NCBI RefSeq assembly: GCF_000372725.1
Contig: NW_005199601.1
Span: forward strand, 520,168-584,167
DNA length: 64,000 bases
From: Emiliania huxleyi CCMP1516
Lineage: Eukaryota; Haptophyta; Isochrysidales; Noelaerhabdaceae
Reading direction: 5' to 3'
In this document: piece after piece, positions 21,882 through 33,142 of the stretch
Numbering within the stretch: the stretch's first letter is position 1
How the letters are laid out: each line of letters opens with the position of its first letter
Position numbers and translations under genes: made by a program
The notes under the pieces: model-generated
What the model saw: the letters and a program-made list of their open reading frames with translations, nothing else
Database searches by the model: none
What the model was told of the DNA's origin: nothing

Positions 21882-22479
21882 AGTCTCGACGAACCTCGAT
21901 TGGCTCCTCTGGAAGCGCGACTCCTGCCTGGGGTGGCACCCGAGAGCTCAGAGCTCGCCGTCACCGACGACGAGCGCTCGACGCCAAAGTGTTGCCCCTC
22001 GCACCGATTGCGAGGGGGGAATCGAGGCACGAGGGGAGTTTCGATCAGAGGTGACTCCAGCGAGTCGCAAACAGCGGTTGCCGCCGCCAGACGTACGCGC
22101 ATAGAGCATGTGCCTCCGCCAGAGACGTCGCGCATTTGAGCAGTAGCTCCGTACACAGTGGAGCCGTACCGAGTCCGAACTCCTGAGCTAGCTCCCTCTA
22201 GTTTATTTACGAGTACGTGTGACGGGGGTAGTTGCACGTCTCTCTCTCTAGTTGCACGAGTATGATGACTGTGGGACAAAGGCGTGTCGAAAATGTCCCA
22301 AAAAGCGCGCTCGTAAACTTTTAGCCGTAACGGTTGTCTACGGTAATTAAGACATAAGAGCCGTGTCGATCACGAGCAGCACCACAGAGTAGCTATACAG
22401 CCTACAGCCCAGACAGCCAACAGAGTCAGAGTTCAGAGAGCCTCTTTCGTGTGTCCCATGTGAGCAGGGTATAACAAAA
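21882..22479. other. Intergenic, no gene recognised
   Basis: 3' flank of the glycosyltransferase-like gene; no coding or repeat structure that I can identify. Confidence 0.4.
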
Positions 22480-23272
22480 CTAGCCCCAGAGAGACAGTGT
22501 GGATGTATACGTTTTACGTCTTTGTGAAGCCACTTGAGAAGTCATCCGAGCTACAGCGCCGCCGTATTCATGCGCCGTATTCATGTGGGGGTCTCTCCAG
22601 CTCGGGCTGTGTCGGAGCATTTGATGTACGTCGCCTCGCCTGCAGCCTCGGAAGAAGGGCGTGTATGAAATCCATATCACCCCCTGCTCCACGACTTGGG
22701 CTTTAGGCGGCGAGGGTGGAGCGCTAGGCGGCGGTTTGTTTTCGGGGGAGTCGGGTGGGTCATCGGCGTAGCTAGAGGCCCCATCACTGATGTCGTCGAG
22801 TGGGATGGTTGTACCTCCTCCGTTGAAAGGCATGTCGTCGCCCACGGTGCTGCTCTCCCCGTCGTCTGCGCGTCCGTTGGGATAGATTCGTCTTGCCACT
22901 CCGGCGCGCCGCAATCCCTCGCGCCGCTCCTGCCGAGGTCGGAGCTTGCTTATCGACGTAGCCGTTCCACTTATGACCACTGTGCCCCTTGACGTGTCTC
23001 CATGTCACTTCGTGCCTCGATGCTAATCGTCGCCACGCTGCTCGAAGATAGCTCGCTAGTGGGACAAGTTCGCTTGCCAAAACACGTAAAACTAAAAGCT
23101 GCGTAAAAGTCCAAGTCCAAGTGAGACAACGTGACCTCGACGCTCGAGAGACGAGAGCGGCGCAGTCCCCGGGGCAGAGAACGAGTAGTATCAGACAAGC
23201 CGCCATATTCAGAGGAACAGAACGTAGCGCGACGTGTCGGCGAGCGACACTGTGCAAGCGCCCCCGCACCAC
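22480..23272 (-). pseudogene. Retroelement remnant with RNase H C-terminus
   Basis: Bases 23011..22943 encode EVTWRHVKGHSGHKWNGYVDKQA, the last active-site region of a retroelement RNase H (H-V-K-G-H-S-G...N-x-x-V-D). Downstream frames continue in a Ser/Pro-rich tail. No RT domain is visible, and a frame change occurs near 22900. Confidence 0.55.
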
Positions 23273-23681
23273 GATGACCCAGCCACGTATGGAAGCGCAT
23301 GGCCTTCACGGGGGGGGGGGACATTGGGCGAGGTCCCGGTTGCCGTTGCGAGACCTGAACCACACAAACACCCTGGCCCCGCTGCACTAGCGGCGCGGCA
23401 GCTGCCATGGTTCTCGCGGTTCGGTACGCGGCATGTTACGAGACACTTGTATCAGTACCTATTTTTTGTACCACGGTGCGACCACGCGCTCACAAGTCAC
23501 ATACTAGCTTCTACCGCGGCCGACGGCGCCCAGGCGCCAGGGCCCAGCTGACTCTGAGACGTCCGACGTGAGAGCCGAGCTGTGTGTGCTGGTGTGTGCA
23601 GACGGAGCCACGCTCCACGGAAAGCGCACAGCGGGCAGGAATCTATGCAGGTATTGGCGCGGTGCACGCACTCACAGTGCA
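23273..23681. other. Intergenic, no gene recognised
   Basis: Contains a short G run near 23310 and no supported coding region. Confidence 0.4.
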
Positions 23682-24834
23682 TCAGTCCGCCGCCGCGCGC
23701 TGTGCCCCCTTCCTCAGCTCCGCCACCTGGTCGAGCGCGTCGCCGAGCAGCCCCTTGGCCACGCCAAAGTCGCGCAGCTGCTCCACGCCGCCGCTCGCCC
23801 GCACCTCGGCGGCGTGGTCGGCCACGTAGCGGCGGCACTGCGCGAGGAGGCGCCCGTCGCCCGTCGTGTGCGCCGCCTCGAGCAGCGGCACGGCGGTCGC
23901 CGGCGCCACGCTCTCCTGCAGCGCCTGCGCGCAGAGCAGCTCGAGGCGCGGCACCTGGTACATCTGCGCCAGCTGCCGCAGGTCGAGCGCGCGCTGCGCT
24001 CTGCCGCCCTCAACCTCGCCGAGGTCGAACTTGTCGGAGAGGAGGTAGTCGATGAGGGCGGTGAAGCTGGCGGGGTCGGTGTGGGACACCGTGACCTCGG
24101 CGGCGTCGCGCTCCTTCATGCCGATGCCAAACATGGTCCGAAAGACCGGGACCGGGCGCAGAGCATGTTTTTGCTCACGTGCTCGATGCGCTCCTCGTCG
24201 TCGCCGACCAGGAAGGTGACTTTCCCCTCTGGGAGGGAGGCGTCGCCCCGCGTCGTTGCGAAGTCGGCTCCAAGGGTCGAAGGCGGAACGACGATCGGGG
24301 CAAAGGAGGGAGGCGGAGGAGGTGCCGCCACGCAGACCGGGCGCGGGAGGTCACCGCTCGAACCGACCAACAACGTGCTGCCGTCGGGGCTGATGGCGAC
24401 ATCGACTGGGCCTTCGAACTCCGCCGCGTCGCCCACACCATCAGTGCTGCCCCTGTTGCCACTGCCCGCGAGCGTCGTCACCTCGCCTGTCGCCAACTCC
24501 ACCCGCCGGATCTTTTGGTTGCCGCCGTCCGCCACAAACAGCGCGCCGCCGCCTGGGCTGATGGCAATGGCAGCTGGTTCGTCGAACTCCGCCGCGTCGC
24601 CCACGCCATCCGCGTCGCCACCCTCGCCGCTGCCCGCGAGCGTGGTCACCTCTCCCGTCGCCACCTCCACCCGCCGGATCTTGTGGTTCTCATAGTCCGC
24701 CACAAACAGCGCGCCGCCGTCTGGGCTGATGGCGATGCCATTTGGGTAGCAGAACTGCGCCGCGTCGCCCACGCCATCGGCGTCGCCCTCCTCGCCGCTG
24801 CTAGCGAGCGCGGTCACCGCGCCAGTCGCCACCT
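23682..24834 (-). pseudogene. NHL-repeat/BTB protein, 5' truncated and frameshifted
   Basis: The N-terminal part (24832..24116) has NHL repeats (PNGIAISPDGGALFVADYE, HKIRRVEVATGEVTTLAGSG, repeated about three times), followed by a Pro-rich linker and the start of a BTB domain (GKVTFLVGDDEERIEHVSKNMLCARSRSF). The BTB continues in another frame from 24134 (MFGIGMKERDAAEVTVSHTDPASFTALIDYLLSD), so one indel or a tiny intron lies near 24140. Upstream, the next NHL repeat reads VADRSN-stop-KIRRVE: TAG stands where other copies have CAC or CAG, and there is no start codon. I read it as a decaying gene; if live it would be a BTB-type ubiquitin ligase adaptor. Confidence 0.65.
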
Positions 24835-24897
24835 CAACCCGCCGGATCTTCTAGTTGCTGCGGTCTGCGACTTCTTCGGCTGTGGCAACAAAGGCGG

Positions 24898-25080
24898 GTG
24901 CCGGATCACGACGTGCGAGACTGGCCAGTACACCCCGCCCTCCGGGGCATCACCACGTTTAACGCGTGCGCGGAAAGGTGCCTCCGCGATGCCAGCTGCA
25001 AGGCGTTCGAGTGGTTCCCTCGACCCCCGGGCTGCTCCCTTCCAGGGCACCGTGCGAGATCCACCGCGACGTCCCCGTGA
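24898..25080 (+). pseudogene. PAN/apple-like domain scrap
   Basis: A short ORF encodes TTFNACAERCLRDASCKAFEWF and PPGCSLPG, the Cys pattern of a PAN/apple module. It has no ATG, signal peptide or flanking exons that I can find. Confidence 0.35.
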
Positions 25081-25199
25081 AAACAGCGGCCGATTGCGGG
25101 GAGACCGTTCAGGCCCTTGACCACTGTTGCTGACCCCTGTTGAGCGGCAAGGCCACCAATATAAGACCACCAAGACCACCAAGACATTTGGGATCGGCT

Positions 25200-25257
25200 A
25201 GAAAGCCTCGGCAATGTTCGCGGAGCTGCTTCTCACCTAACATTGCCGAGGCTTTCT
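25200..25257. repeat. 19-bp perfect hairpin
   Basis: Arms 25200..25218 and 25239..25257 are exact reverse complements (AGAAAGCCTCGGCAATGTT) with a 20-bp loop. Just upstream is a CCACCAAGA array. Function unknown; a fold-back element or small-RNA precursor is possible. Confidence 0.8.
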
Positions 25258-25374
25258 CCGCCTTCGAGGAGACCATGAAGCATGATTCGCCACACGCGAA
25301 GGACGGAGCGTTCGCGCTTCAACACTAGTTCGTAGTTGGCACGCCTGCCCCCTTCCCCCAGTCGGAACTAGTCC

Positions 25375-25640
25375 CCCCCCCCCCCCCCTCCCCCCCTTGC
25401 TCCCGGCCAGCCGAGCCGCTCAGCGCTCAGCCGCCGTCTCGCGTCTACCACACACACACACACACACATAAACACACCGCTCACCCACGCGCACTGGGCC
25501 TTGCACTTTGAATGCCGTGGGGCTTCTGTCGTCAGACGTGGAGACGCGAGGGTTGCCCCCCCTTGCCCCACCACCTCGTGTGTGTGTGGAGAAGGGGGGA
25601 TGGGCGACGTGGCATAGTGGGAAATGATATACCGTCGCCA
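25375..25640 (+). mobile_element. Copy of an intron-borne dispersed element
   Basis: After a C run and a CA microsatellite, 25490..25575 carries CACCCACGCGCACTGGGCCT, TTGCACTTTGAATGCCG, TGGAGACGCGAGGG and CCACCTCGTGTGTGTG in order. The same phrases in the same order fill introns of VPS50 (29208..29458) and the acyltransferase gene (about 35480..35680), both on the minus strand. Here it lies on the plus strand, outside a recognised gene. Confidence 0.65.
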
Positions 25641-25939
25641 ACTGCACTCTCTGGGTCGCCAGTTCAACTGCAGAAGTTTACCTTACCTCTGCCAACGAGG
25701 CCACTACGGCTCTACGCACTAGCACTACGACCTACGACTCTGTCTCTGAGCGTACACTCCAGGCCACCCTGATGACAGCATGTCAGATGAGCGAGATCGA
25801 TATGTCATGACAGCCTTTTCGCGGGGACGCGGTGTGTGTTTTTATTACCTGTTTTTCCCCTACCTGCTCATAACCGAATCCAGCTGCGCGCCTAGTCGTC
25901 CTCCATCCTCCACCACGCTGCGTCCCCCCTCGCCCTCCG

Positions 25940-28900
25940 CTAGCCGTCCTGCTTGGCGAGGCTATCGAGCAAGTCCTGCGGGGGGGGGGGGGCGGTCAGT
26001 CTCGGCGCGGGGCGCGTCGAGAGGGCGCCTCGGCCGCCGCGCCTGCTGCTCGCGCTTCTTGAGGCCGCTCGAGACGCCGTTGAGGGCCACGAGAGCGGTG
26101 CGGTGTCGCACCGAGTACTGCGGGTGCGCGCGCGCCCACGCGAGCAGCTCCTGCGGCGGCAGGTAGAGCGCGCGGAGGTAGTCCTCGACATGCGCCATCG
26201 ACGGGGCCATCTCGGGCAGCAGCTTGCGCAGCGCCGCCTGCAGCGTCTTGACGTCGAGCGACATCTGGGCGCGGCCCTCGTCGGACGCCTTCTTGACGCC
26301 GGCGTACCCGTCCACCAAGTGCTCGCAGATGGCGCCGATCGCCTCGCCGACGAGAGTCCTGTACGCCGGCGATTCGGAGAGTGAGTCCGCAGTCGACTCG
26401 CTCGTTCCTTGGGCGGCTCGTCGAGGAGGGTCCTGTACGCCGCCACCGGCACGCCGAGCTGCGACAGGGAGCCCGCCAGCTGCTGCACGTGCTGCACCAG
26501 CTGGTCGACGTACGGAGAGTGCTGCGTCCCAATCTCGCGCGGCGCCTGCAGAAAAGAAATACGTTCGGGCAGGAGAAGTACGCGGAGGGTGCTGCGTCCC
26601 AGTCTCGCGCGGCGCCCACGAACGGCTTCGGATGGCGGCGACGATCGGCTCGAGGTCGAGCATCCCGCGCGCCTAGACACTTACTAGACACTTCCTAGAC
26701 ACTTCCTAGACACTTCCTCGAGGTCGAGCATCCCGCGCGCCACGCCGCGGTAGATCTGCACCGTGATCGGGCCGACCTGCGCGACGAGGGCTCGTCCTTC
26801 ACTGGTTGCTCCTTCGCTCCCTGACTACTTGATTCGTGCCCTGACTAGGGTCCGCCTGCTCGACGAGGGCGCGCACGCGCGGCGCGGCGGCGGGAGCGGA
26901 GGCCTCTGCGGCGGGGAGCAAGTGGCTGCGGAGCAGCTCGGCGAGCAGTTGGAGCGACTCCATCGCGACGATGGTCTGCGGCAGCGCAAACATCTCCTGC
27001 GACTCGAGCGGCGCGCGCAGTCGCTCGAGCGACACCGACGCCTGCAGGAACAGAAACACGTCGGCCGGCGCGTGTTTCCTTTTCTGCAGGCGTCGGTGTG
27101 AACTCGAGCGACGCCGCGGCGCGCGCGAGGTCAGCTTGCAGCTCGGCGGCGCTGTCGGTGAGCGGCTCGTGCTGCTCGGCCGCGCCCGCGTGTGTGCTGG
27201 TGTGCAGCGCGAGGAGCGCCTGATGGCGTCATCGACTGCTCATTCACGCCTCGCCAACAGTCAACGCGTGCTCGGGTGCAGCGCAAGCAGCGCCTGCCGC
27301 AGCGAGGCTGGCATGCCCGGGTCGTGCTCCTACACGCCGAAACACCGCGCCGCTGTGCTTCTCTTGTGGGGCCGGTTGCGGGAGCACGCCCCGGGCCGTG
27401 CTCCTCGAAGCCGGCCGAGCCAGGCGGCGGGCCTGCAGACAGACAAACACGTGAGGCCCAAAAGGAAATCGCGGCTGCGCGACGCATGCCGAGGGCGGCG
27501 GGCCGGTCCAGAAGACGTTGAACACGGTGAGCACGTAGAGCTGCACGAGGCCGACGAGGCCGCGCGTCGCCTCGACCGCGACGGGCTCAACCTCGCGCAC
27601 CTAGACGCGGAGTATCTCCCCAGATCTCCCCAGATCTCCCCAGATCTCCCCAGATCTCCCCCAGATCTCGAGGCCTAGAGGAGGCCAGAGGAGTGCAGCA
27701 GCGCAGACGTGCACAGAAGTGCAGAGAGAGAGAGAGGCAGAGAGAGAGAGAGAGGCAGAGATGTGCGGGACGGCGAGGGGCCGTCTCGGCCGATCTCGGC
27801 TGATCTCGGCGAATCTCGGCGAATCTCGGCCACTCTCGCGCACCAGCCGCAAGTAGCGGCCGACGAAACGCGCGGTGTTGAGCGCGGTCGAGCAGAGCAG
27901 CACTCCCTCCCCCTCCCCCTCCCCCGCGGCGGCGCCGTTCCCCTCCCCGCCGCCGCCCTCCCCGCCGCCAGCCGCGCCGTTGTCTCCGCCCTCGCTGACG
28001 GACGCGCCTCGCCTCGGCTGCGGCGCCCTGCCCTCGTCGATGCTGTCGAAGAAGTCTGCCGCAGCGGAGTACCCTCCAGCAAAGAGCTCCGCTCCCTCCC
28101 CTCCGCGGCCGCCGCCCGCGCCGCTGCCGTTGGCGCGCGTCGCCGCGGCGGGCGGCGGCGAGAGGACAAACATCGCGCGGCACTGCAGCGGCGGCTTTGT
28201 GTGCGCCGTGCCGAGCTCGCGCAAGGACGAGAGTCGCCAGCCTAGGAAGTGTCTAGGAAATGTCTAGGAAGTGTCTAGGAAGTGTCTAGGAAGTGTCTAG
28301 GAAGTGTCTAGGAAGTGTCTAGGAGGAGTCGCCAGCCTGCCTCGAGCGGCAGCGGCGAGTGAAGGGGTGCACGCACGAGTGTCGACGGACCGACTCCATG
28401 CTCTGCGTCCCAACTCTCTATGAGCCGCCCGCCTGTCTCGAGCGGCAGCGGCTGCCACATCTCCGTCTCGAGCCGCATGCGCAGCTCGTCGAGCCGCTCG
28501 CGGTGGAAGTGCGCCTACCGCAGAGCAGACACACGGCCTCACGGAAGTGTCTAGGAAGTGTCTAGGAAGTGTCTAGGAAGTGTCTAGGAAGTGTCTAGGA
28601 AGCGGCGCGTAGAAGACGCCATATCTCCCCATGTCTCCCCCATCTCTCTCCCCCACATCTCACGTAGAAGACGCGGCTCTTCGCGGCGAGCGCGGCGCGA
28701 AGCCCGTGTGACTCGGACGTTGCAAACGCCTCGCCGAGCGACATGAAGGTGTGCGTCCCCTCCGCCACGTCCGCGAGCTCCTCGGGCGAAGCGGCGGCCA
28801 GCGGCGCGGCGCCTGGGAGACAGACAGGCAGCGCCGTAACAAGGAGTACGGCCGGCGGGCGACGCGGCGGCCCGCGGCGCCGCGCCGATGAAGACGGCGA

Positions 28901-31114
28901 CACGCCGCTGCATCAGGTCCCAAATGGTGGTGCGAGCCTCGTGCAGCATGCCCCGCATCAGCCGCAGCCGACCCGCCCGCCACTCCGCCGTCTTGGCCGC
29001 CGCCGCCGCCTCGGCCACCGCCGCTCGCTCCTCTGGCGCGATCGCCGTGCCGCCCGCCGCCGCCGCCCCGCCGCCGCCCGCCGCCGCCCCGCCCCCGCCC
29101 GGCGCGTCATTCCCTTTGGCCGCCGCGGCGCCGTTGGCGGCGGCGGCGCCGTTGGCCACCGCGGGCGGCGGCGGCTTTGCTCGCGCGGCGTCGAGTGCGG
29201 CGCGCGCCTAAGGCAAGGGGTAGAGACTTCTCCACACACACACAAGGGTGGCTGACGCAAGGGTGGCTGACGCAAGGGCGGGTCACGCAAGGGCCGTGCG
29301 ACCCCTCGCGCACACACACGAGGAACACACACGAGGATGGTGGGGCCGAGCTAGCCTCGCGACTCCGCGTCTAGAGGAGAGGAGCTAGCACGGCACTCAA
29401 AGTGCGACGCCCGGCGGGTGTGGGTGAGCGGCGCGCGTGTGAGCGTGCGCGCGCGCGCCTCGTCCGCCGCGGCGCGCGCCGCCGCCTCGGCTGCAACCAA
29501 GTGGCGCAGCATCCTGTGGTGTGCGTGCAGGACGCGGAGGAGGGCCGCGAAGTTGTGCGCGAGGCACGAGTCGAAGTAGTCCTACTCTCACCACTCTTGC
29601 TGCCGCTCGCACTCTTCTTCGACGCCGCGCGCGGCGCATCCTTCGTGTGCAGCCAGCGCGCCTCGCGCAGCTGCCCGCATACGTCCTTGTACTTTCCCAG
29701 CTCGAGCGCGCGGAGCTGCGGCCCGCTGACCGCGCCGTCGCCGCCGAGGGAGAGGACGACGTGGCTGTGGAGGACGTCCTTGGTGCAGAGCTTGATCGCC
29801 TGCAGACACAGGGCGACGCCTGCCGCAACGACTACCGAAATGCCCGTGCCGCACTGCAGCAGCTCGAGCGCCTCGGCAAAGTTCATGTGCACGCGGTTCA
29901 CCAGCTCGTCGACGCGGTCGAGGGTCAGCGCGCAGCCGACGGCGGCGGCGTAGCGGCCCGCGTCGTACGAGGCCGACACCCTCCGCAGCTGCAGGTGCAT
30001 CGCATCCTGCAGCGCGTCCGCCGCGACGGCGACGCGGCCCTCGACGCGCTTTGCTTGCCGCAGCCGGCCTACGTGCTGAATACGCCAACCTCAGGGCGGG
30101 AGTACGGTATTGCAGTGTGTTCAGAGCACCGCGTGAATACAACGGAGGCGAAGACAGTGAATGCAGCGGAATACGGCCGAATACGGCGGAATACGTGCCT
30201 GGGCGCTAGTTGGGATACATGAATGGTCTTCAGCCTCTAGGGCAGCCGGCCGAGCTGCGAGAGCCGCCTCTCGCAAGAGCGGAGGAGCTCGGCGCAGCGC
30301 TGCAGGTCGACCGCGTCGGGCGACGCGGGCGGCGCCGGGGGAGGAGGAGGGGGCGGGGGGGAGGCGGGCCCTTGCCCGTCGGCCGGCGGCGGCGGCGGCG
30401 GCGGCTTTGCCACCCCAAGCAGGCGGCAGAGCTCGTCGGATTCTGAGGTGAGGGCTCGCAGCCCGTCAACCATGGAGAGGAGCTCGGCGAGGGCGCGCTG
30501 CGGCGGGGGAGGGCGGGGTGCGTGGGAGGGGAGGGCGGCGAGGGGGGGCGGGGCGGCGGCGAGGGGGGGGGGGCGACGGGGGGGGACGGCGAGGGGGGGC
30601 GGTGAGGGAGAGAGGACCTTGCGCCGAAGACGTGCGAGAATGTTGAGGCCGGGGTTGACTGTGCCCGTCTCGACACGGCTGAGGTGCTTGCGCGCCGCGC
30701 GGCACTGGATCGCCGTGAGCACCAGGTCCGACTTGAGCTGCTGCACCTGCGCCATCCCGTGCACAAATGCGCCGTACGAACGCATCACGCGCGCCGATAA
30801 CTTCGAGTTGATCTCCTCGAGCACGTCTTGCGTCTGGTCGAGCTGCGCCGCGAGGTAGCTCTCGCCGAGCCCCTCTTCGGGCAGGCACTGCAGCATATGC
30901 CCCACCGCATCAAAGTCCTCGAGAGGCAGAAAGTACTCCTGCAGACGGTGGCGGAGCGTGCGGGTCGGCGGGCGAGCGCAGCGAGGCGGGAGGCGGCCCG
31001 CGCAATCGACAGTGACACGGCAGCGGGCGAGAGGAATGTGCACACCGGCGGCAGTCCCGCCAGGCGCTCGCTCTCCGGCTGCGGAGGTGAGCTGTGGCTG
31101 CTGCTCGACGCCAT
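25940..31114 (-). CDS. VPS50: VPS50 (syndetin/CCDC132), EARP tethering-complex subunit
   Basis: Nineteen exons in phase give 1049 residues (human about 960): 31114..31046, 30938..30618, 30497..30251, 30068..29641, 29581..29459, 29207..28886, 28812..28664, 28514..28433, 28241..27844, 27600..27504, 27432..27404, 27329..27294, 27219..27115, 27041..26856, 26776..26741, 26672..26616, 26545..26433, 26358..26043, 25975..25940. Family landmarks in order: EYFLPLEDFDAVGHMLQCLP, AARKHLSRVETG..GLNILARLRRK, FHRERLDELRMRLETEMW, TARFVGRYLRLV, TIVAMESLQLLAELL, LVDGYAGVKKASDEGRAQM, HVEDYLRALYLPPQELLAW. VPS50 replaces VPS54 in the EARP complex for endosomal recycling. Donors are 11 GC, 4 GT and 3 GA, all with AG acceptors. 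Exon 4 may contain a 36-bp in-frame intron. Confidence 0.9.
26673..26740 (-). repeat. VPS50 intron 15: 25-bp exon duplication plus 11-bp satellite
   Basis: The intron's first 24 bases copy the first bases of the next exon exactly (the repeat counted with the preceding G is 25 bp). The rest is about four copies of GGAAGTGTCTA ending TAG. Donor GC. Confidence 0.9.
28242..28432 (-). repeat. VPS50 intron 8: nested duplications plus 11-bp satellite
   Basis: Three related copies of the exon-junction sequence (around 28240, 28335 and 28432), with about eight TAGGAAGTGTC units between two of them. Confidence 0.8.
29208..29458 (-). mobile_element. VPS50 intron 5 carrying the dispersed intron element
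   Basis: On the coding strand it reads GCTCACCCAC, GCACTTTGAGTGCCG, GGAGTCGCGAGG and CCTCGTGTGTG, then three CGTCAGCCACCCTTG-type units. It matches the acyltransferase intron (about 35480..35680) in the same sense and order. GGCGCGCGC occurs at both ends; donor GC, acceptor AG. Confidence 0.7.
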
Positions 31115-31191
31115 CGATGTGCACCAACGTTCAGAAGCAAGAAAAAATCCGGGAATTTTTTTTCCTCCCACTCTCCCGCGCCCCTGTCGTC

Positions 31192-33056
31192 ATGCGGGGC
31201 GATGATCTCATAGTGGCCGAGATTCCGTGCGGCAGCGGCGGCCACTCATCGGTCACGCTCATCGCTCGCAGCGAGTCGACAAGCGCGCCTCTCGCTATCC
31301 TCTCTCCACCAAGTGGCGTCGCAGCGGCGGCGCACGACCGGCTCCTAAAGGAGCTGTGGGCCTCCGTGCCAGACTCGTCCGTATCAGGAGGCCGCGGCGC
31401 GCGCTTCCGGCTGCACGCCGACCCGGGCGGCGACGCGTGCGACGGTGACTTCTTCTCGCCCGCGCAACACGAGCGGCTGCTCTCCTTTGTCCGCGAGCGC
31501 GTGTTTGACGCGTGGCGCTCGGTGACGCCGGAGCTGCGCTCGTTGGCGGGCTCGTTCGAGCTCTTCAACCCGGCGCTCGGCGCAAACATGGGCTGGCACC
31601 AAGATGGCCACGCGGCAGGGGAGCTCGTGGCGCACTACTACCTGGCCGCCGACGACGAGGACATGGCGTGGGCAGAGGTGGCGCTGCCTCCCGCGCCGCC
31701 GTCCGAGGGCGAGGCGGAGGCTCCCGGCTTTGACTTCTCCTGCGCCGTCGACTTCGGCTCGAGCGACGAGCTGTCTCGCGGCGTGGCCGCCTCCAACTTC
31801 GTCGCGGTCGGCTGCGGCGCAGACACAGCGGCGCAGCCAATCTGCGTCTTTGAGGACTCCGCCGTGCTTCACCGCACCCCGCTCACCGCCGCGGGCAAGC
31901 CGCAGCTCCAGTCACGCCGGCCGATGGCGCGCCTCGTCTTTTACGGGACGGACGCCGACGGCGCCACCCTCCGCTTCCCGCCGCCGCATTCCGCGCCGCA
32001 GGCGCTCCGCGCGGCGGCGCCCCGCTTGCCGGAAGGGCTGGTGCGCGTGCTCTGCGAATTTGGGATGAAGAAACGAGGGTGGACGGGCAAGAGTCGTGGA
32101 CCGGCTGCCGAAACGCGCCTGCGTTACGAAGCACTGATGGAGCCTTACGCGGGGCGCTACTTTTCGGAGGCGCTCTGTTCGTATGTGGCGGGAGGGGAGG
32201 AGGCCGTGGCGTTTGTGGGCGCCCGGGCGGCGGCGTTGGCGGCAGAGCTGGAGGCGGAGGCGGAGGCGGAGGCGGAGGCGGAGAAGCTTAAGGCGGCGAG
32301 GGTGGCGGCAGGCTGGGTATCGTCGTCGGAGGAGGGGGAGGAGGAGGTGGAGGAGGAGGAGAGGGGGGTAGGGGCGTCCGACAGCCTCGCGCAGCTTGCG
32401 GGCTACGTGGATCGGCTGGGCGAGGTGTGCCCTTGGACGGCGAGGCAGCGCGCTGCGGACCTGCTCTTCCACACCCGGAAGGAGCTGCTCGAGGTGGAGG
32501 GAGATGGCCCGAGACCCGAGATGGCCTGAGATGGCCCGAGATTGCCCGAGATTGCACACGGAGCGAGTGTGCTGCGGACCCGCCTCTTCCCCACCTCTCT
32601 CTTCACAGCTCCTTCTCTCTCTTCACAGCGACCTCCTTCCCTCTTCACAGGTGGAGGAGGTGCTGCGGGCGAAAGAGATCGACGAGTCCGCTCTCTGCTC
32701 CGAGTGGGGGAGCTAGATGCGGAGAATAAGGTACCCCTGCCACACCCCTACCATGCACTCCAGCTCTCGAGAAGAGACGCGACGTGCCGCCGTGCCCCCC
32801 CCCACACAAGAAAGGGAGCCGTGCACAGGCTGGGGGACGTGCTCTTCGACGTGCTGCTCCTCATTCGAGTCGCCGCGAGGGACCTCTCCCCCGCGGCCGT
32901 GAGCCTCGAGGCGTGCGCCGCCGCGGCCTGCGCAAAGCTGAGGCGGAGGGCGCCCTACGTTAGCGGAGCAGCAGTCCCCGCGTCGCCCGAGGAGGCGGAG
33001 GCGTGGTGGCAGCGCACCAAGGAGGCGGAGAAAGCGGAGGCGGCGAAGGGGGAGGA

Positions 33057-33142
<86 letters not shown>

